Notes: generated from the letters alone by a model not told the origin. A stretch of 64,000 nucleotides of DNA from Halobacteriovoraceae bacterium (GCA_020635135.1 JACKAJ010000016.1:434001-498000), one strand, 5' to 3'. Shown: positions 8,168-17,962, counted from the first letter of the stretch. Translations and numbers: made by a program.

Positions 8168-10246
8168 ATGCTCTACTCTTTTGTTCTACTATTAGCATTT
8201 TTTTTCTCCATTCCTACTGCCCGTTCAGTAGTATGTGGTCCCTATTTCGTTAATACTCTTGAGCACTTCGAGCTTCAGAAAAGAACTTCTCAAAAGATTG
8301 AATCACTACTCCACGGCGCTAAAAATGCAGAGAACTGGGATTATGATTCAATTATGCACTACAATAGCGAGATAATTAATGAAGTCAAAATTCTCTGGGA
8401 TGCAATAGGTGTAAAATATCAAGTCTCTCCTTCTGGAAATTCCTTAATTCTCTCTAACATTGACGGGCCTCATCCCCTCAACTCTCAGAGCTTTATTCAG
8501 TACCCAGAAATCGAAGATAAAATTCAATTTGAATTCAGTCCGCTTCGTTTTCTCATTGATACTGAATTAAAAAGAGATTTAGCAACTACTTACAAATATG
8601 GTAAACATCGCTATTTCTTAAGCTACGAGGAAGCGATTAATAGTTTTCTCAATTTTAATGGAAAAGTCTTCAGTCCCTATATTGATGTCAATAAAGATTT
8701 TGAAACTTTCAAAGTAAATATTCTCAACAATAATAAAAAATCCACTCCACTCCATGTTTTAAAAATTCAAAAATATCTCGATGGTATTGGTGCTCTTGAG
8801 CCAATGTCTTTATGGAGCCAAAATCAAAAAAATAAATTTACTGAAGACTTTATTGGGCTTGCTGAAGACTTTCTCAAATCTCAAAAAATTGATTATTCAA
8901 TTAGTGAAGATGTCATTTATTTAAAAATTAAGGATAAGGAAAATCCCAAAGTAGAATTTGTCTTTGATGTCAAAGATTTTTTTATGAATGATAAATCCGA
9001 CTATCATCAACATTTTCAAAAGTCTTATAGAGAAGGTCGCTTTAATATTCCCTTAGACGTTTTCCTTTCAAAAAGCTTTCTCAAATTTGGTGGATATGCA
9101 GAATATCAACTCCCTATCCTCTCTTGGCCTGGATTTTGGTTTCAAGAGTTTAGTCATTTCAAAAAGAAATACTCTTATTGGATCGGCGATAAATTCCCAA
9201 ATCACTATCAACTTAAAGCACATGAACTTTTTGTTCTTGCAAGGCAGTTTGATTTACCCTGGATGCAATTTGTGGATGAAGCTAAAATCAAAGGGGTAAA
9301 ACTCATTGGAGATTATAAAAAGTTTTTTAATGACAAGGAAATTTTTGATATGGCCACCTGGTCTTTTAAAGAACTCGTCTCGCTTCCCGGATATGGTCTT
9401 GTCGGATTAAAAAAATCCCCAATTCGTTTTCTCGAAAGAGAACAAGGTTCCAACCTCTATGTTTTTAATTATCTCGTCGACAATAATTACCAACCTCCAA
9501 ATTTTCTTCAAACTCTTCCTAACTTTGTGGATGCCGTTGAAGATAAATACCTTGCCATTGCGCCTGAATGGGTTATTCATCGTGACCAATTGTTTGATTT
9601 TTATAATAATCCTCTTAATCGCCATCGTAGTCAGCTATTTTTCGAAATGGAAGAATCCATTTTTGAAAATGGTAATCTTAAAATACCAAATCATAAAAAA
9701 TTTGCTTCAGGAGTCGTTGTTATCATGAACACCAAAGAAAGTTTAACATTACCGCTCGATCTTGCCTTTGATGAGCCTCTTCACTTAGAATATCGCAACA
9801 AAGCAGCAGCAGAAATTACAAAGGCTTTTGATTTTTTTTCAAAACTCAAGAAATATGATCCTTCTAGCATACTCACGAAATACCTCCGCATGATTACTCA
9901 CTTCACAAAGCGTCATGTCGAAGTCTTTTACGTTCATGCCTTTGGAGCTAAACATCTTCGCTATTATACTTCACTCGGTGGAGAGATTGAAAAGATTTCA
10001 TTACCCTTTATCAATGGAGAATTTGACTTTTCTTATATAGAAAAAAACAAGCAAGACTTACTCAAGATTGAAAAGTTTCGTAATTTTTGGGAGAGAATCA
10101 AAAAATCTCCCGACACTGCCATTCAAGACGGACTGATTATTAAGCCAAGTCGCTATAATAAAGTAAAAGATAAACCTTTTGAACCAGATCTCATCATGAG
10201 AGTTTTTCACTCGACACTCGAGGAAATGATTGATCAAACTTACTAG
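8168..10246 (+). CDS. Large exported hypothetical protein
   Basis: A 692-residue protein with a signal peptide (MLYSFVLLLAFFFSIPTARS) and a long soluble mature region rich in Phe, Tyr, Lys and Asp. I recognise no domain. Features worth recording are an early DSIMHYNSEIINEVKILWD helix and a C-terminal segment HVEVFYVHAFGAKHLRYYTSL, whose histidines and tyrosines look conserved-type. No cysteines are evident after the first few mature residues. It starts 75 bases after hemN on the same strand and is followed 74 bases later by an aminotransferase gene. A periplasmic or surface location is inferred. Confidence 0.7.
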   Translation: MLYSFVLLLAFFFSIPTARSVVCGPYFVNTLEHFELQKRTSQKIESLLHGAKNAENWDYDSIMHYNSEIINEVKILWDAIGVKYQVSPSGNSLILSNIDGPHPLNSQSFIQYPEIEDKIQFEFSPLRFLIDTELKRDLATTYKYGKHRYFLSYEEAINSFLNFNGKVFSPYIDVNKDFETFKVNILNNNKKSTPLHVLKIQKYLDGIGALEPMSLWSQNQKNKFTEDFIGLAEDFLKSQKIDYSISEDVIYLKIKDKENPKVEFVFDVKDFFMNDKSDYHQHFQKSYREGRFNIPLDVFLSKSFLKFGGYAEYQLPILSWPGFWFQEFSHFKKKYSYWIGDKFPNHYQLKAHELFVLARQFDLPWMQFVDEAKIKGVKLIGDYKKFFNDKEIFDMATWSFKELVSLPGYGLVGLKKSPIRFLEREQGSNLYVFNYLVDNNYQPPNFLQTLPNFVDAVEDKYLAIAPEWVIHRDQLFDFYNNPLNRHRSQLFFEMEESIFENGNLKIPNHKKFASGVVVIMNTKESLTLPLDLAFDEPLHLEYRNKAAAEITKAFDFFSKLKKYDPSSILTKYLRMITHFTKRHVEVFYVHAFGAKHLRYYTSLGGEIEKISLPFINGEFDFSYIEKNKQDLLKIEKFRNFWERIKKSPDTAIQDGLIIKPSRYNKVKDKPFEPDLIMRVFHSTLEEMIDQTY

Positions 10247-10319
10247 ATCTCTTTTTTTGTGATTTCAATCAAGAAATCATTCGTTTGACGCCTCTTCTTC
10301 ACCATAGTATTCAAGACAT

Positions 10320-11594
10320 ATGGATAAAATCATACTTAATTCAAAGCTGGAAACTTGCCACGAATCGGCAACTCTTAAAATCAATACTCAAGTTCAAAGA
10401 GACAGGGCCCAAGGAATCGCAGTCTATCACTTTGGCTTTGGTCAATCTCCTTTTCCCGTGCATCCCAAGATCGTCGCCTCTCTCTCTCAAAATGCTCATC
10501 GCAAAGAATACATTCAAACCCAGGGACTTCCCGCTCTTCGCCAGGCAATAGCTCAATACTACAAATCAAAGTTTCACTATGGTTTTTCTCCAGAGAATAT
10601 TATTATTGGTCCTGGCAGTAAGGAACTCCTGTTTCAAGCTCTTTATCTCTTAGAAGGAGACGTTTTTATCCCAGCACCTAGTTGGGTGAGTTACGCTCCT
10701 CAAGCCCACTTTTGCCAAAAAAATGTTTTCACTATTCAAACACAATTTGAAAATCGCTACAAGTTAACACCCCGTGAACTCGAAGAAGCTTGCAAAAATT
10801 CTTCAACAGATCAAAAAATACTCATCATCAATAGCCCTAGTAATCCTACTGGCCAAATTTACAATGATCTCGAAATTCAAAGCTTAGTTAAAATCTGCCA
10901 ACAAAATAATATCATTGTCATTAGTGATGAAATTTACGGCGAAATTAATTTTTCAGCATCTTATCCCAAAGGTTTTTTCCACCACTACCCAGAAAAAACC
11001 ATTGTCACGGCAGGGCTCTCTAAGGCCCATTCGGCAGGAGGTTATCGTCTAGGATTTTTGGCGACTTCACAATTTATGCAAGAACTCATTGAAGGTCTTT
11101 GCACGATGGCCAGTGAAACTTTCTCAGCTGTTAGCTCCCCCATTCAGTATGCTGCCATTGAAGCCTATCAAGATACAAATGAAATTAATTCTTATCTCAA
11201 AAATTGCCAAGAAATTCACAAAGCCATTGGAACTTATGTTTTTCACAGACTTGAAGAAATGGATATTGATGTTCACTCACCGGAGGGAGGTTTTTATTTA
11301 TTTCCAAGCTTTGATAAACATCGAAATTACTTCTTTGAGAAATACCAGGTTCACACAAGCAATGATCTCACTCGAATACTCTACCAAAATTGCCGAATTG
11401 CCTTACTTCCTGGTTCAGACTTTTACATCTCGCCAGACGACCTCTCCTGTCGATTAGCTTACGTCGATTATGATGGTGAGAAGGTTTACCAAAACTACCT
11501 TGAGAATCAAAAAATTGGAGATCATTTTATTTCCCATTTTTGTCCCAATATTGTGAAAGGAATAAAATCACTGGTGCGCTTTTTAAAATATTAA
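10320..11594 (+). CDS. Class I/II PLP-dependent aminotransferase
   Basis: A 424-residue fold-type I aminotransferase, related to aspartate/aromatic aminotransferases. Visible motifs are an N-terminal FGFGQSPFPVHPKI, cofactor-binding GPGSKELL, the INSPSNPTGQIY loop, the SDEIYGEI aspartate that contacts the pyridine nitrogen, and the Schiff-base lysine in TAGLSKAHSAGGYRLGFL. A C-terminal arginine typical of carboxylate binding fits GSDFYISPDDLSCRLAYVDYD. It has no signal peptide. The exact amino donor cannot be told; neighbours give no pathway clue. Confidence 0.9.
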   Translation: MDKIILNSKLETCHESATLKINTQVQRDRAQGIAVYHFGFGQSPFPVHPKIVASLSQNAHRKEYIQTQGLPALRQAIAQYYKSKFHYGFSPENIIIGPGSKELLFQALYLLEGDVFIPAPSWVSYAPQAHFCQKNVFTIQTQFENRYKLTPRELEEACKNSSTDQKILIINSPSNPTGQIYNDLEIQSLVKICQQNNIIVISDEIYGEINFSASYPKGFFHHYPEKTIVTAGLSKAHSAGGYRLGFLATSQFMQELIEGLCTMASETFSAVSSPIQYAAIEAYQDTNEINSYLKNCQEIHKAIGTYVFHRLEEMDIDVHSPEGGFYLFPSFDKHRNYFFEKYQVHTSNDLTRILYQNCRIALLPGSDFYISPDDLSCRLAYVDYDGEKVYQNYLENQKIGDHFISHFCPNIVKGIKSLVRFLKY

Positions 11595-11636
11595 TTCAAA
11601 TCAAGAAATCGTGCCAATCAATGCAAGCTTTTAACC

Positions 11637-11650
11637 TTGATCCAGATCAA
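11637..11650. promoter_or_regulatory. Perfect FNR-type box (TTGAT-N4-ATCAA)
   Basis: TTGATCCAGATCAA matches the FNR consensus exactly and sits inside a longer perfect dyad (ACCTTGATC-CA-GATCAAGGT). It is 43 bases after the aminotransferase stop and 146 bases before the earliest start of the RCC1-repeat lipoprotein gene. It therefore probably controls that gene. The region between it and the start is AT-rich. Confidence 0.45.
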
Positions 11651-11849
11651 GGTTTGGAAATTATTCATTTTTTTGCATACATCCCAATCCTATATTTTAA
11701 TCTTAGCTTCACCTAAACTGCCTACATCGGTTCTCATTTCCCTCTTAACAGAAAGCGAACAATCAAAAAAACACTATTCAACTTATTGAAATTTAATGGC
11801 GATAAAAATAATGAATGCCAGGCATATTTTCGAACCTATAATTATCTTT

Positions 11850-14800
11850 ATGAGAATTATATTCGCTATAACTTTTTTATTTCTCCTTTCTTGTAAAAAC
11901 GACATTGTCGTTAATAGTGACTATATAGAGGCAACTTCTCAGTTGCCTGAATTCACTGAAATTGGAGACCTCTCTTTTGATGAAAAAGATCTTATTGATT
12001 TTAACTTGTTTCAAGAGGAATTAACCGATAATTCAAATGTCACCTTCCAATGTATTTACGATACCTCTCTTGACAATGATATCCTTGGAAACAATCTCTG
12101 TGATTACCTCGGATCAGCGATTAACAGTTCTTCAGCGATGCCTAAATTTGATTGGGTCCCTGATTACGATCAAAGCGGTCAATATGAATTTAAAATTATT
12201 ATAAGTAATGGAAAGATAACAAAAGAAAAAGTTTTTACGATTACGGTCAATAACGTCGATGCTCCTCCTGAGCTCGATACCGTTGCAGATGCCACTGTCA
12301 CTGAAAATGTCGCCTTAGGCACTATTGATATAAATGACGGCGGCAATGATACTGATATTGATGGAGATGCCATTACATCTCTTGTAATTATGACGTCGTT
12401 ATCGACGATTCAGTCTCCAGTCCTGTCAATTGCAGTGTCATCAGTGGTTTAACTTTTAATACTTCAACAGGAGTGCTCGATTGGACGCCAGCTTACGATG
12501 CCTATGAAAATGGAAGTGCTAGTGGACAATATGAATTTAAAATAGTGGCAACCTCTTCTGGAGGAACAGACGAAGAAATTTTTGTTATTTCAGTGACCAA
12601 TGTCCCTATTGCACCAGCATTGGATGCTATTGCTGATATCAGAGTTCCAAGTGGCATTGCCATTACTCCAATTGATGCCAATGATGGAGGGGATGATAAC
12701 GACGCCGGAAGCACTGCGATCACTTATAGTTGTATTTTTGATACTGACGGTGACGGAACGATTTCAGGATCAACAGCTTGTACAAATGCCAATTTAACGG
12801 GAGTTAATTTTAATACTTCAACAGGTGTTTTGACTTGGACTCCAGCCACTTCTCAAGAAGGGCTCTATCTTTTCCAAATCACAGCAACAAATGTCAATGG
12901 TAGCGACACTGAAGAGTTTCAGATGGTGGTTTACCCCGATAATATTAATAAGAAAATTTCATCCGGTGAATATATTGGATGCACGATAAAAAACAATGGT
13001 GAACTCTATTGTTATGGTAGAAACGAAAATCCTTATAGTGTTGGTTCCACACCTACCGATTCCATGGTTCCTGCGCCAACTCAAGTTGATATGAGCGCTC
13101 ATCCAGAAAGTAATGATTTTACCGAAGTCTCTGTTGGTCTTGATCATATCTGCGCTCTTCATAGTGGAGGAAAAATATTCTGTTGGGGAGAAGCCTTTAG
13201 TGGTCAGCTTGGAAACAATTCAACAACAGATCAAGTTACACCTGTAGAAATTGACATGTCTTCTTACACAGAGACCAATAACTTTATAAAAGTCGCTGCT
13301 GGAGGCTCGATAAGTTGTGGTATCCATTCCAATGGTAAAGCTTTTTGCTGGGGATATGATTTTTATGGTCAACTTGGTAGCAACAAAGTCGCTGCAGGAA
13401 ATAAGTCTCTTATACCCCTTGAAGTCGATACATCTGGCTTAAGTATTGCCAATGATTTTGTTAATATTGCTCTCAATGGCAGTGTTGCCTGTGGAATTCA
13501 CTCCAACTCTAAACTTTATTGCTGGGGATTCAACTCCTATAGTCAGGTCGGAGATAATTCAAACACTCATCGCTACACACCAACGGAAGTCGATATGAGT
13601 TTTGCTGGTCTTGCCAATGCTTTTATTGATGTCTCAATTGCCAATAATTCCACCTGTGCTATCCATGCAACAAAAAAAGTCTTTTGTTGGGGAGCAGACC
13701 TTTATGGTGGACTTGGTAATGGAGCAGGGACAAGTACTCCTTTTAAATATCCAATCGAAATTGATATGTCGGGAACAGCAGATCCAAATAGTTTTAGAAT
13801 TCTTGCAACTGGAAATACGATTGAAAACAATCATTGTGCTATTAATAGCAATGGAAAAGCCTATTGTTGGGGAGAAAACAACAACTATCAAATGGGGTGT
13901 CCAACATGCACGACGGCTGAACCAGCCCCCAAGGAAGTAAGTTTCACTCACCTCGTTATTGCCAACGACGTCCTCCACATCACAAGATCTACTTATAGTA
14001 TGTGCTTAATTCACAGTAATACCAACCAATACTGTGCTGGACTTAATATTTTTGGAAAATTTGGTGATGGACTCTATGCTGGTGAAAAGCGAATGCAAGA
14101 AATTGATATGTCAGCGCACGCAGAGACTAATGATTTTAGTGAACTCTCAGGGCTTGCAGATACGAGTGGTTCTCCTAAAGCAAGAGTTTCGGCCATACAC
14201 ACTTCAGGGAAACTTTTTATTTGGGGAAGTAATGGCGCAAACATAAACGTCTCAGGGCAAGCGTCTTATACAGCAGCAATGCCGACACCTACTCAGCTGG
14301 TAGATATGAGTGGATTTGCCCTTACCAATGATTTTATAAAAACTTCTAACTCTCATTCACATGTTTGTGCTATCCATAGTTCAGGACGAATGTTTTGTTG
14401 GGGGCAAGGAACTTTAGGACAACTGGGTGATGGCCTCAGTGCCAACTCAGAAACCCCTGTGGAAATCGATATGTCGGCCCATGCTGAAATTAATGATTTT
14501 ATTGATGTCGCTACCAGCGGTAGCACAACTTGTGGTGTTCACTCTGGTGGGAAAATCTTTTGTTGGGGAACAGAAAATTACGGGCAACTAGGGCAAGGCG
14601 GTGCAACCAGTGAAACATCAGCAACTCCTGTTGAAATTGATATGACTGTCCCCGTAGAAAGTAATGATTTTATCAAAGTCATTGCTGGATATAATATAAA
14701 CTGTGGAATTCACTCTGGTGGAAAACTCTTTTGCTGGGGAAGAGGTTATAATTATCAATTAGGAAACGGAAGTACTGCAACTCAAGGCTCCCCGGTCGAA

Positions 14801-15325
14801 GTCGATCCCAGTGGATTGGCCCTCACAAATGATTTTATCGCTGCAAGCTCTAATGGTTATACCACTTGCGGGATTCATTCGGGCGGAAAACTGCTCTGTT
14901 GGGGGCGAGGTAGTTTTGGGAAAGTTGGTGACGGTGCGACCAGTGCCAATACGGCTCCTGCGGAAGTTGATATGTCGGCTCATGCTGATACTAACAACTT
15001 TATCGCTGTCAGTGTGGGAGAAGATCATACCTGTGGAATAAACGTTTCTAATAAAGTTTACTGCTGGGGAAGTAATAGCAATGGTCAACTCGGAGACAAC
15101 TCTTTGATCGACCGTACAACTCCTGTAGAAATTGATATGAGCCATGTTGCCGAATCGAACGACTTTTTAAAGATCGCCCTCTATAAAGATTCGACTTGTG
15201 CCATCAATAACGGTGGCGGCGGAGATGACAAAATATTCTGTACAGGAAGTAACGTCTATGGGGAACTTGGAATCACCGATCCTGTCGACTTTAATACACT
15301 CCAAACCACACTTCTTTCTTTATAA
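11850..15325 (+). pseudogene. RCC1-repeat double-propeller lipoprotein, one-base frameshift
   Basis: Two reading frames form one gene of about 1,158 codons. Frame one (to 12452) starts with a lipoprotein signal, MRIIFAITFLFLLSC, and enters Ig/cadherin-like domains (GQYEFKI...VTVNNVDAPPEL). Frame two (from about 12380) finishes the second domain, adds a third (ALDAIADIRV...), then carries 14 RCC1-type repeats of about 55 residues. The shift maps to 12378-12379: comparison with the next domain (ITYSCIFD) shows that one base is missing from a Tyr codon, after which the frame reads SCNYDVVIDDS. Most blades have the form C(A/G)IHSxGKxFCWGxxxxGQLG. It could be a real pseudogene, a phase-variable gene or a sequencing error. 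Earlier in-frame starts exist at 11796 and 11811. Predicted location is the outer-membrane surface. Confidence 0.8.
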
Positions 15326-15389
15326 ATTGACTGCATTTTAAATACCGGAAAATCCTACCTCTTTTTGATTTAAGTCAACTCAATTCTAG

Positions 15390-15438
15390 AGAACTCCGAA
15401 AAATAATATGTCGTTATATTTATATTTTTGGGAGTTCT
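15390..15438 (+). promoter_or_regulatory. 5' leader hairpin covering the ribosome-binding site
   Basis: A 16-base inverted repeat (AGAACTCCGAAAAATA with TATTTTTGGGAGTTCT, one mismatch, 17-base loop) ends 4 bases before the ATG of the next gene, and its right arm contains the only good Shine-Dalgarno sequence (GGGAG). It could mask translation initiation. Since the right arm runs into TCTTTT, it could instead, or also, be the terminator of the RCC1 gene. Confidence 0.5.
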
Positions 15439-15441
15439 TTT

Positions 15442-16377
15442 ATGAATGATTCTAAATCGTGTCTCTTCTTTATCTTTTTACTTTTTTTATCAAGTTCTTC
15501 TCTTTTGGCTGACGATTTGAGGTCTTGCGATATTGATTATGTCGATACAGGTGCAAGCCAAGGCGTTCTCGATGACGAAGATTCTCAAAAATTCCGAGAC
15601 CTGCTTCTCTTTAAAGTTGATGAATCTGAATTTGCCGAAAAATTTTTAGACTGGAATGGCGATGGCGATATCAGTACTCACGATCTCGTTCTCTTCACTC
15701 GCTACAGACTGGGAAAAATAACAGAAGACGACGTTACAGGGTGTGATTGTTTTACTGCTGTCAACTACCCAAAAGGGCATAGCTGTAATCCCATTCAATG
15801 GTCACGCTGGGAAGATATTCTCATTTATGGTCCTGGAGATAAAATTGAAACTCAACATCTCTCTAAGTTTCAGCGAACCACACCTGAAAAATATTGTGAG
15901 TACAGAGTCCGCGTTTTTAAAAATGCAAGCGTTAGCTATTTTCCAGATACGCGAAGAATATATACCAATACATCTAAAGATGGATTTGATTATTCTAAGT
16001 ACTACGTCGAGTTTGATATTCAAAATTCCAAAAACCCTCAAGCCGAATTAGCTTTTGATGAGCTGGTGGATATCAATGATTCGACACTTTCATTGACTAA
16101 TAATTGTCGAAACATTACTCGTGGAGAGCGGTTTTACGTCAATTTCTTTTATGAAGGGCATGATTCTGCAAAAATTCAAAAGGAACATTTCTTGGCCCTA
16201 CTCACCAACCCCCTAGGGAAAATTGGTGGTCGCTTTGATAATTTTTGCTATTTGTTTAATGATCCAAGTGATCCCATTATCACTTATCCTCAAGAAATGG
16301 GATCACTCGCAGAAAAAATGAAAGTTCATCCTAAAAATTCAGTGGAGATCAAAGTCCAGCAGCGTTGTTTGGAGTAA
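15442..16377 (+). CDS. Secreted protein with dockerin/EF-hand-like motif
   Basis: A 311-residue exported protein with signal peptide (NDSKSCLFFIFLLFLSSSSLLA). Near the N-terminus a paired helix-loop unit ends in DWNGDGDISTHDLVLFTRY, a good type I dockerin/EF-hand calcium loop (Asp at 1, 3 and 5, Asp at 9). The preceding half-site (GVLDDEDSQKFRDLLLF) is degenerate. The remainder contains at least nine cysteines (for example GCDCF, GHSC, KYCEYR, NNCRN, NFCYLF) that may be disulfide-bonded, with no domain I recognise. The start ATG at 15442 is supported by GGGAG, which lies in a hairpin. Its stop abuts the convergent neighbour's stop. Confidence 0.75.
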   Translation: MNDSKSCLFFIFLLFLSSSSLLADDLRSCDIDYVDTGASQGVLDDEDSQKFRDLLLFKVDESEFAEKFLDWNGDGDISTHDLVLFTRYRLGKITEDDVTGCDCFTAVNYPKGHSCNPIQWSRWEDILIYGPGDKIETQHLSKFQRTTPEKYCEYRVRVFKNASVSYFPDTRRIYTNTSKDGFDYSKYYVEFDIQNSKNPQAELAFDELVDINDSTLSLTNNCRNITRGERFYVNFFYEGHDSAKIQKEHFLALLTNPLGKIGGRFDNFCYLFNDPSDPIITYPQEMGSLAEKMKVHPKNSVEIKVQQRCLE

Positions 16378-16743
16378 TTAATACTCGCATTCGCGGCCAA
16401 TAAATTCCTGAAACTCCTCGTGATACTGAATGAGCTCAGGATCAAGGGCATCAAGGGCAGCTTCCATAACATTTCGAGGTGCCCCTTCATATTTCCCACA
16501 AGGCTCATAAGTGCTTTCTGCAAGCTCGCACATCGTCACGTCAGAAGTAATTTGCACCACAAGCTTTCGTTCTTCTTTTGTGTAACTATCAGTTAAATTT
16601 CCATATTGTTCCCAGTTCTCAAGAGTGTTTATAAAAACCTCTAGATTTCCAAATTCTCTTTCACAAATTGCGTAGATAAATCGGGGGTTTGCACTATAAC
16701 CAGAAATAGAAAAGAATAAAAATAAAGAAGCTAAGAATTTCAT
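16378..16743 (-). CDS. Small exported hypothetical protein
   Basis: A 121-residue protein starting at 16743, where AAGGAG lies 6 bases upstream and a signal peptide (MKFLASLFLFFSISGYSA) begins. The longer frame to 16842 has no comparable start. The mature part is helical and holds five cysteines (AICERE, TMCELAES, EPCGKYEG, RECEY), suggesting a disulfide-stabilised periplasmic protein. No family is recognised. The stop codon directly abuts the convergent dockerin-like gene. Confidence 0.75.
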   Translation of the reverse strand: MKFLASLFLFFSISGYSANPRFIYAICEREFGNLEVFINTLENWEQYGNLTDSYTKEERKLVVQITSDVTMCELAESTYEPCGKYEGAPRNVMEAALDALDPELIQYHEEFQEFIGRECEY

Positions 16744-16857
16744 AGATATCTCCTTGGAAACTTTTTCTCTTCTAAACCACAAATTATCTTGAATGGCAAA
16801 GGATCTCCTTTCACCCTTGATCTTCGTCAACTGTCCGTTCACTTATAAACATTTTAT

Positions 16858-16895
16858 CCACACTTTTGAGACAATTAGAAGTCTCAAAAGTGTGG
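16858..16895. repeat. Perfect 15-bp palindrome (copy 1 of dispersed hairpin)
   Basis: CCACACTTTTGAGAC and its exact complement surround the loop AATTAGAA. It lies just beyond the 3' end of the minus-strand gene stopping at 16932 and upstream of the next minus-strand gene. A closely similar palindrome is found at 38570-38622. There is no T-tract on either side, so a simple intrinsic terminator is not the best reading; a REP-like element is possible. Confidence 0.6.
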
Positions 16896-16931
16896 GCAGA
16901 CTTATATATATCATAGCCTTTTCGCATAAAC

Positions 16932-17753
16932 TTATTTTTGATTGTTAGATCGAATAGGGATTCTTACTCCTCCACTAACCATCGATCCATTTTCAAAATA
17001 ATCTTTTGCTTTAATTAACTCAGATCTGTTTGAAAGAAAAACAGTGATTCTATTATTTCTATAAGCAACTTGGCTTTTAGTTTGCAACCTTGCTCCATTA
17101 ACGCCTTTGCGATCATTTCCATCAATATCTTTCCCCATACTCATTGGCATCATATGGTAAAGAGCCCTAGCAGAGAGATCAAGACTTGAATTTTCTCCAA
17201 TTTTAAAAGTCGTTCTAAGTCCAAGTTCTGGTCCTGCACTAAAAGTTCCACCATTTCGATCTAATCCAAGATTGAGATGATTTGATGAGAAGCCCCCTAA
17301 ACTTAAGCCATGATCAAAGAAAAAGTTTCTCCCCATTTTAGCAGACCTTAAAACTCTCGCTGTTATATCAACTATGTTAGAGTTTACGTCAGCATCAACT
17401 CCAACGGAAACTCCGATATCTTTAACCTCGGATGGAGATAAAAAATAAGATCCCTTAACCCCAAAGGTAATCGAATTTTCTCTTTCATCAAATGTGATAT
17501 TATCAACCGAAGAAGCGACATAAAAAGAATGATAATAAGCATTTTCTATATCATTTCCGCGATAGGCATTATAATCAGAATTACCTTCTACAAAAAATGT
17601 ACTGATTAACGATTGACCTTGTCCTTTTCCATTATCTCTAAGTGAAAAACTTATTCCAATATCTGTATCATCTAGAACTCTTGGATAAGTTGGCAACTCT
17701 TGGGAAAAAGCCTGTAAACTTAAAAACGTTAAAACTAAAACAAATTTTTTCAT
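16932..17753 (-). CDS. Exported protein, probable outer-membrane beta-barrel
   Basis: A 273-residue protein starting at 17753 (MKKFVLVLTFLSLQAFS, with an AGGGGGG ribosome-binding site 6 bases before the ATG). A longer upstream frame has no better start. The mature region is made of alternating polar/apolar strands with many Ser/Thr/Asn turns (for example FSLRDNGKGQGQSLISTFFV, TFSAGPELGLRTTFKIGEN), no long helix and no cysteine. This is the pattern of a small outer-membrane barrel of 8-12 strands. The C-terminus does not end in aromatic F/W. The exact family is unknown. Confidence 0.7.
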   Translation of the reverse strand: MKKFVLVLTFLSLQAFSQELPTYPRVLDDTDIGISFSLRDNGKGQGQSLISTFFVEGNSDYNAYRGNDIENAYYHSFYVASSVDNITFDERENSITFGVKGSYFLSPSEVKDIGVSVGVDADVNSNIVDITARVLRSAKMGRNFFFDHGLSLGGFSSNHLNLGLDRNGGTFSAGPELGLRTTFKIGENSSLDLSARALYHMMPMSMGKDIDGNDRKGVNGARLQTKSQVAYRNNRITVFLSNRSELIKAKDYFENGSMVSGGVRIPIRSNNQK

Positions 17754-17873
17754 AATTTTCCCCCCTAAAAAAATTATTTTTGAAGATCTCATTTGATCTC
17801 TACATTGGAAAATGCTGTATCAACCTTTAGAATGATATGTCTATAAAATTCGCGATTCGAATATTTTTGTAAA

Positions 17874-17962
17874 TGGTGCCCGAGGCCGGACTTGAACCGG
17901 CACGGCCGTTTAAGGCCGAGGGATTTTAAATCCCTTGTGTCTACCAATTCCACCACCCGGGC
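17874..17962 (-). tRNA. tRNA-Leu(UAA)
   Basis: An 89-base gene with encoded CCA. The acceptor stem GCCCGGG pairs with CTCGGGC (one G-U). The anticodon stem AGGGA/TCCCT encloses the loop TTTAAAA, giving anticodon TAA. A long class II variable arm (CGGCCTTAAACGGCCG) and a T-arm with GGTTCAAGTCC complete it. It reads UUA codons, which are frequent in this AT-rich genome. Confidence 0.95.

Noticed and set aside
10285..10569. Frames overlapping the start of the aminotransferase on both strands
   Set aside because: The aminotransferase motifs are in the other frame; these have no supporting features.
12950..15325. RCC1 repeats as a eukaryotic-type nucleotide exchange factor
   Set aside because: The lipobox, Ig-like domains and cysteine pairs indicate an extracellular protein, not a cytoplasmic Ran-type regulator.
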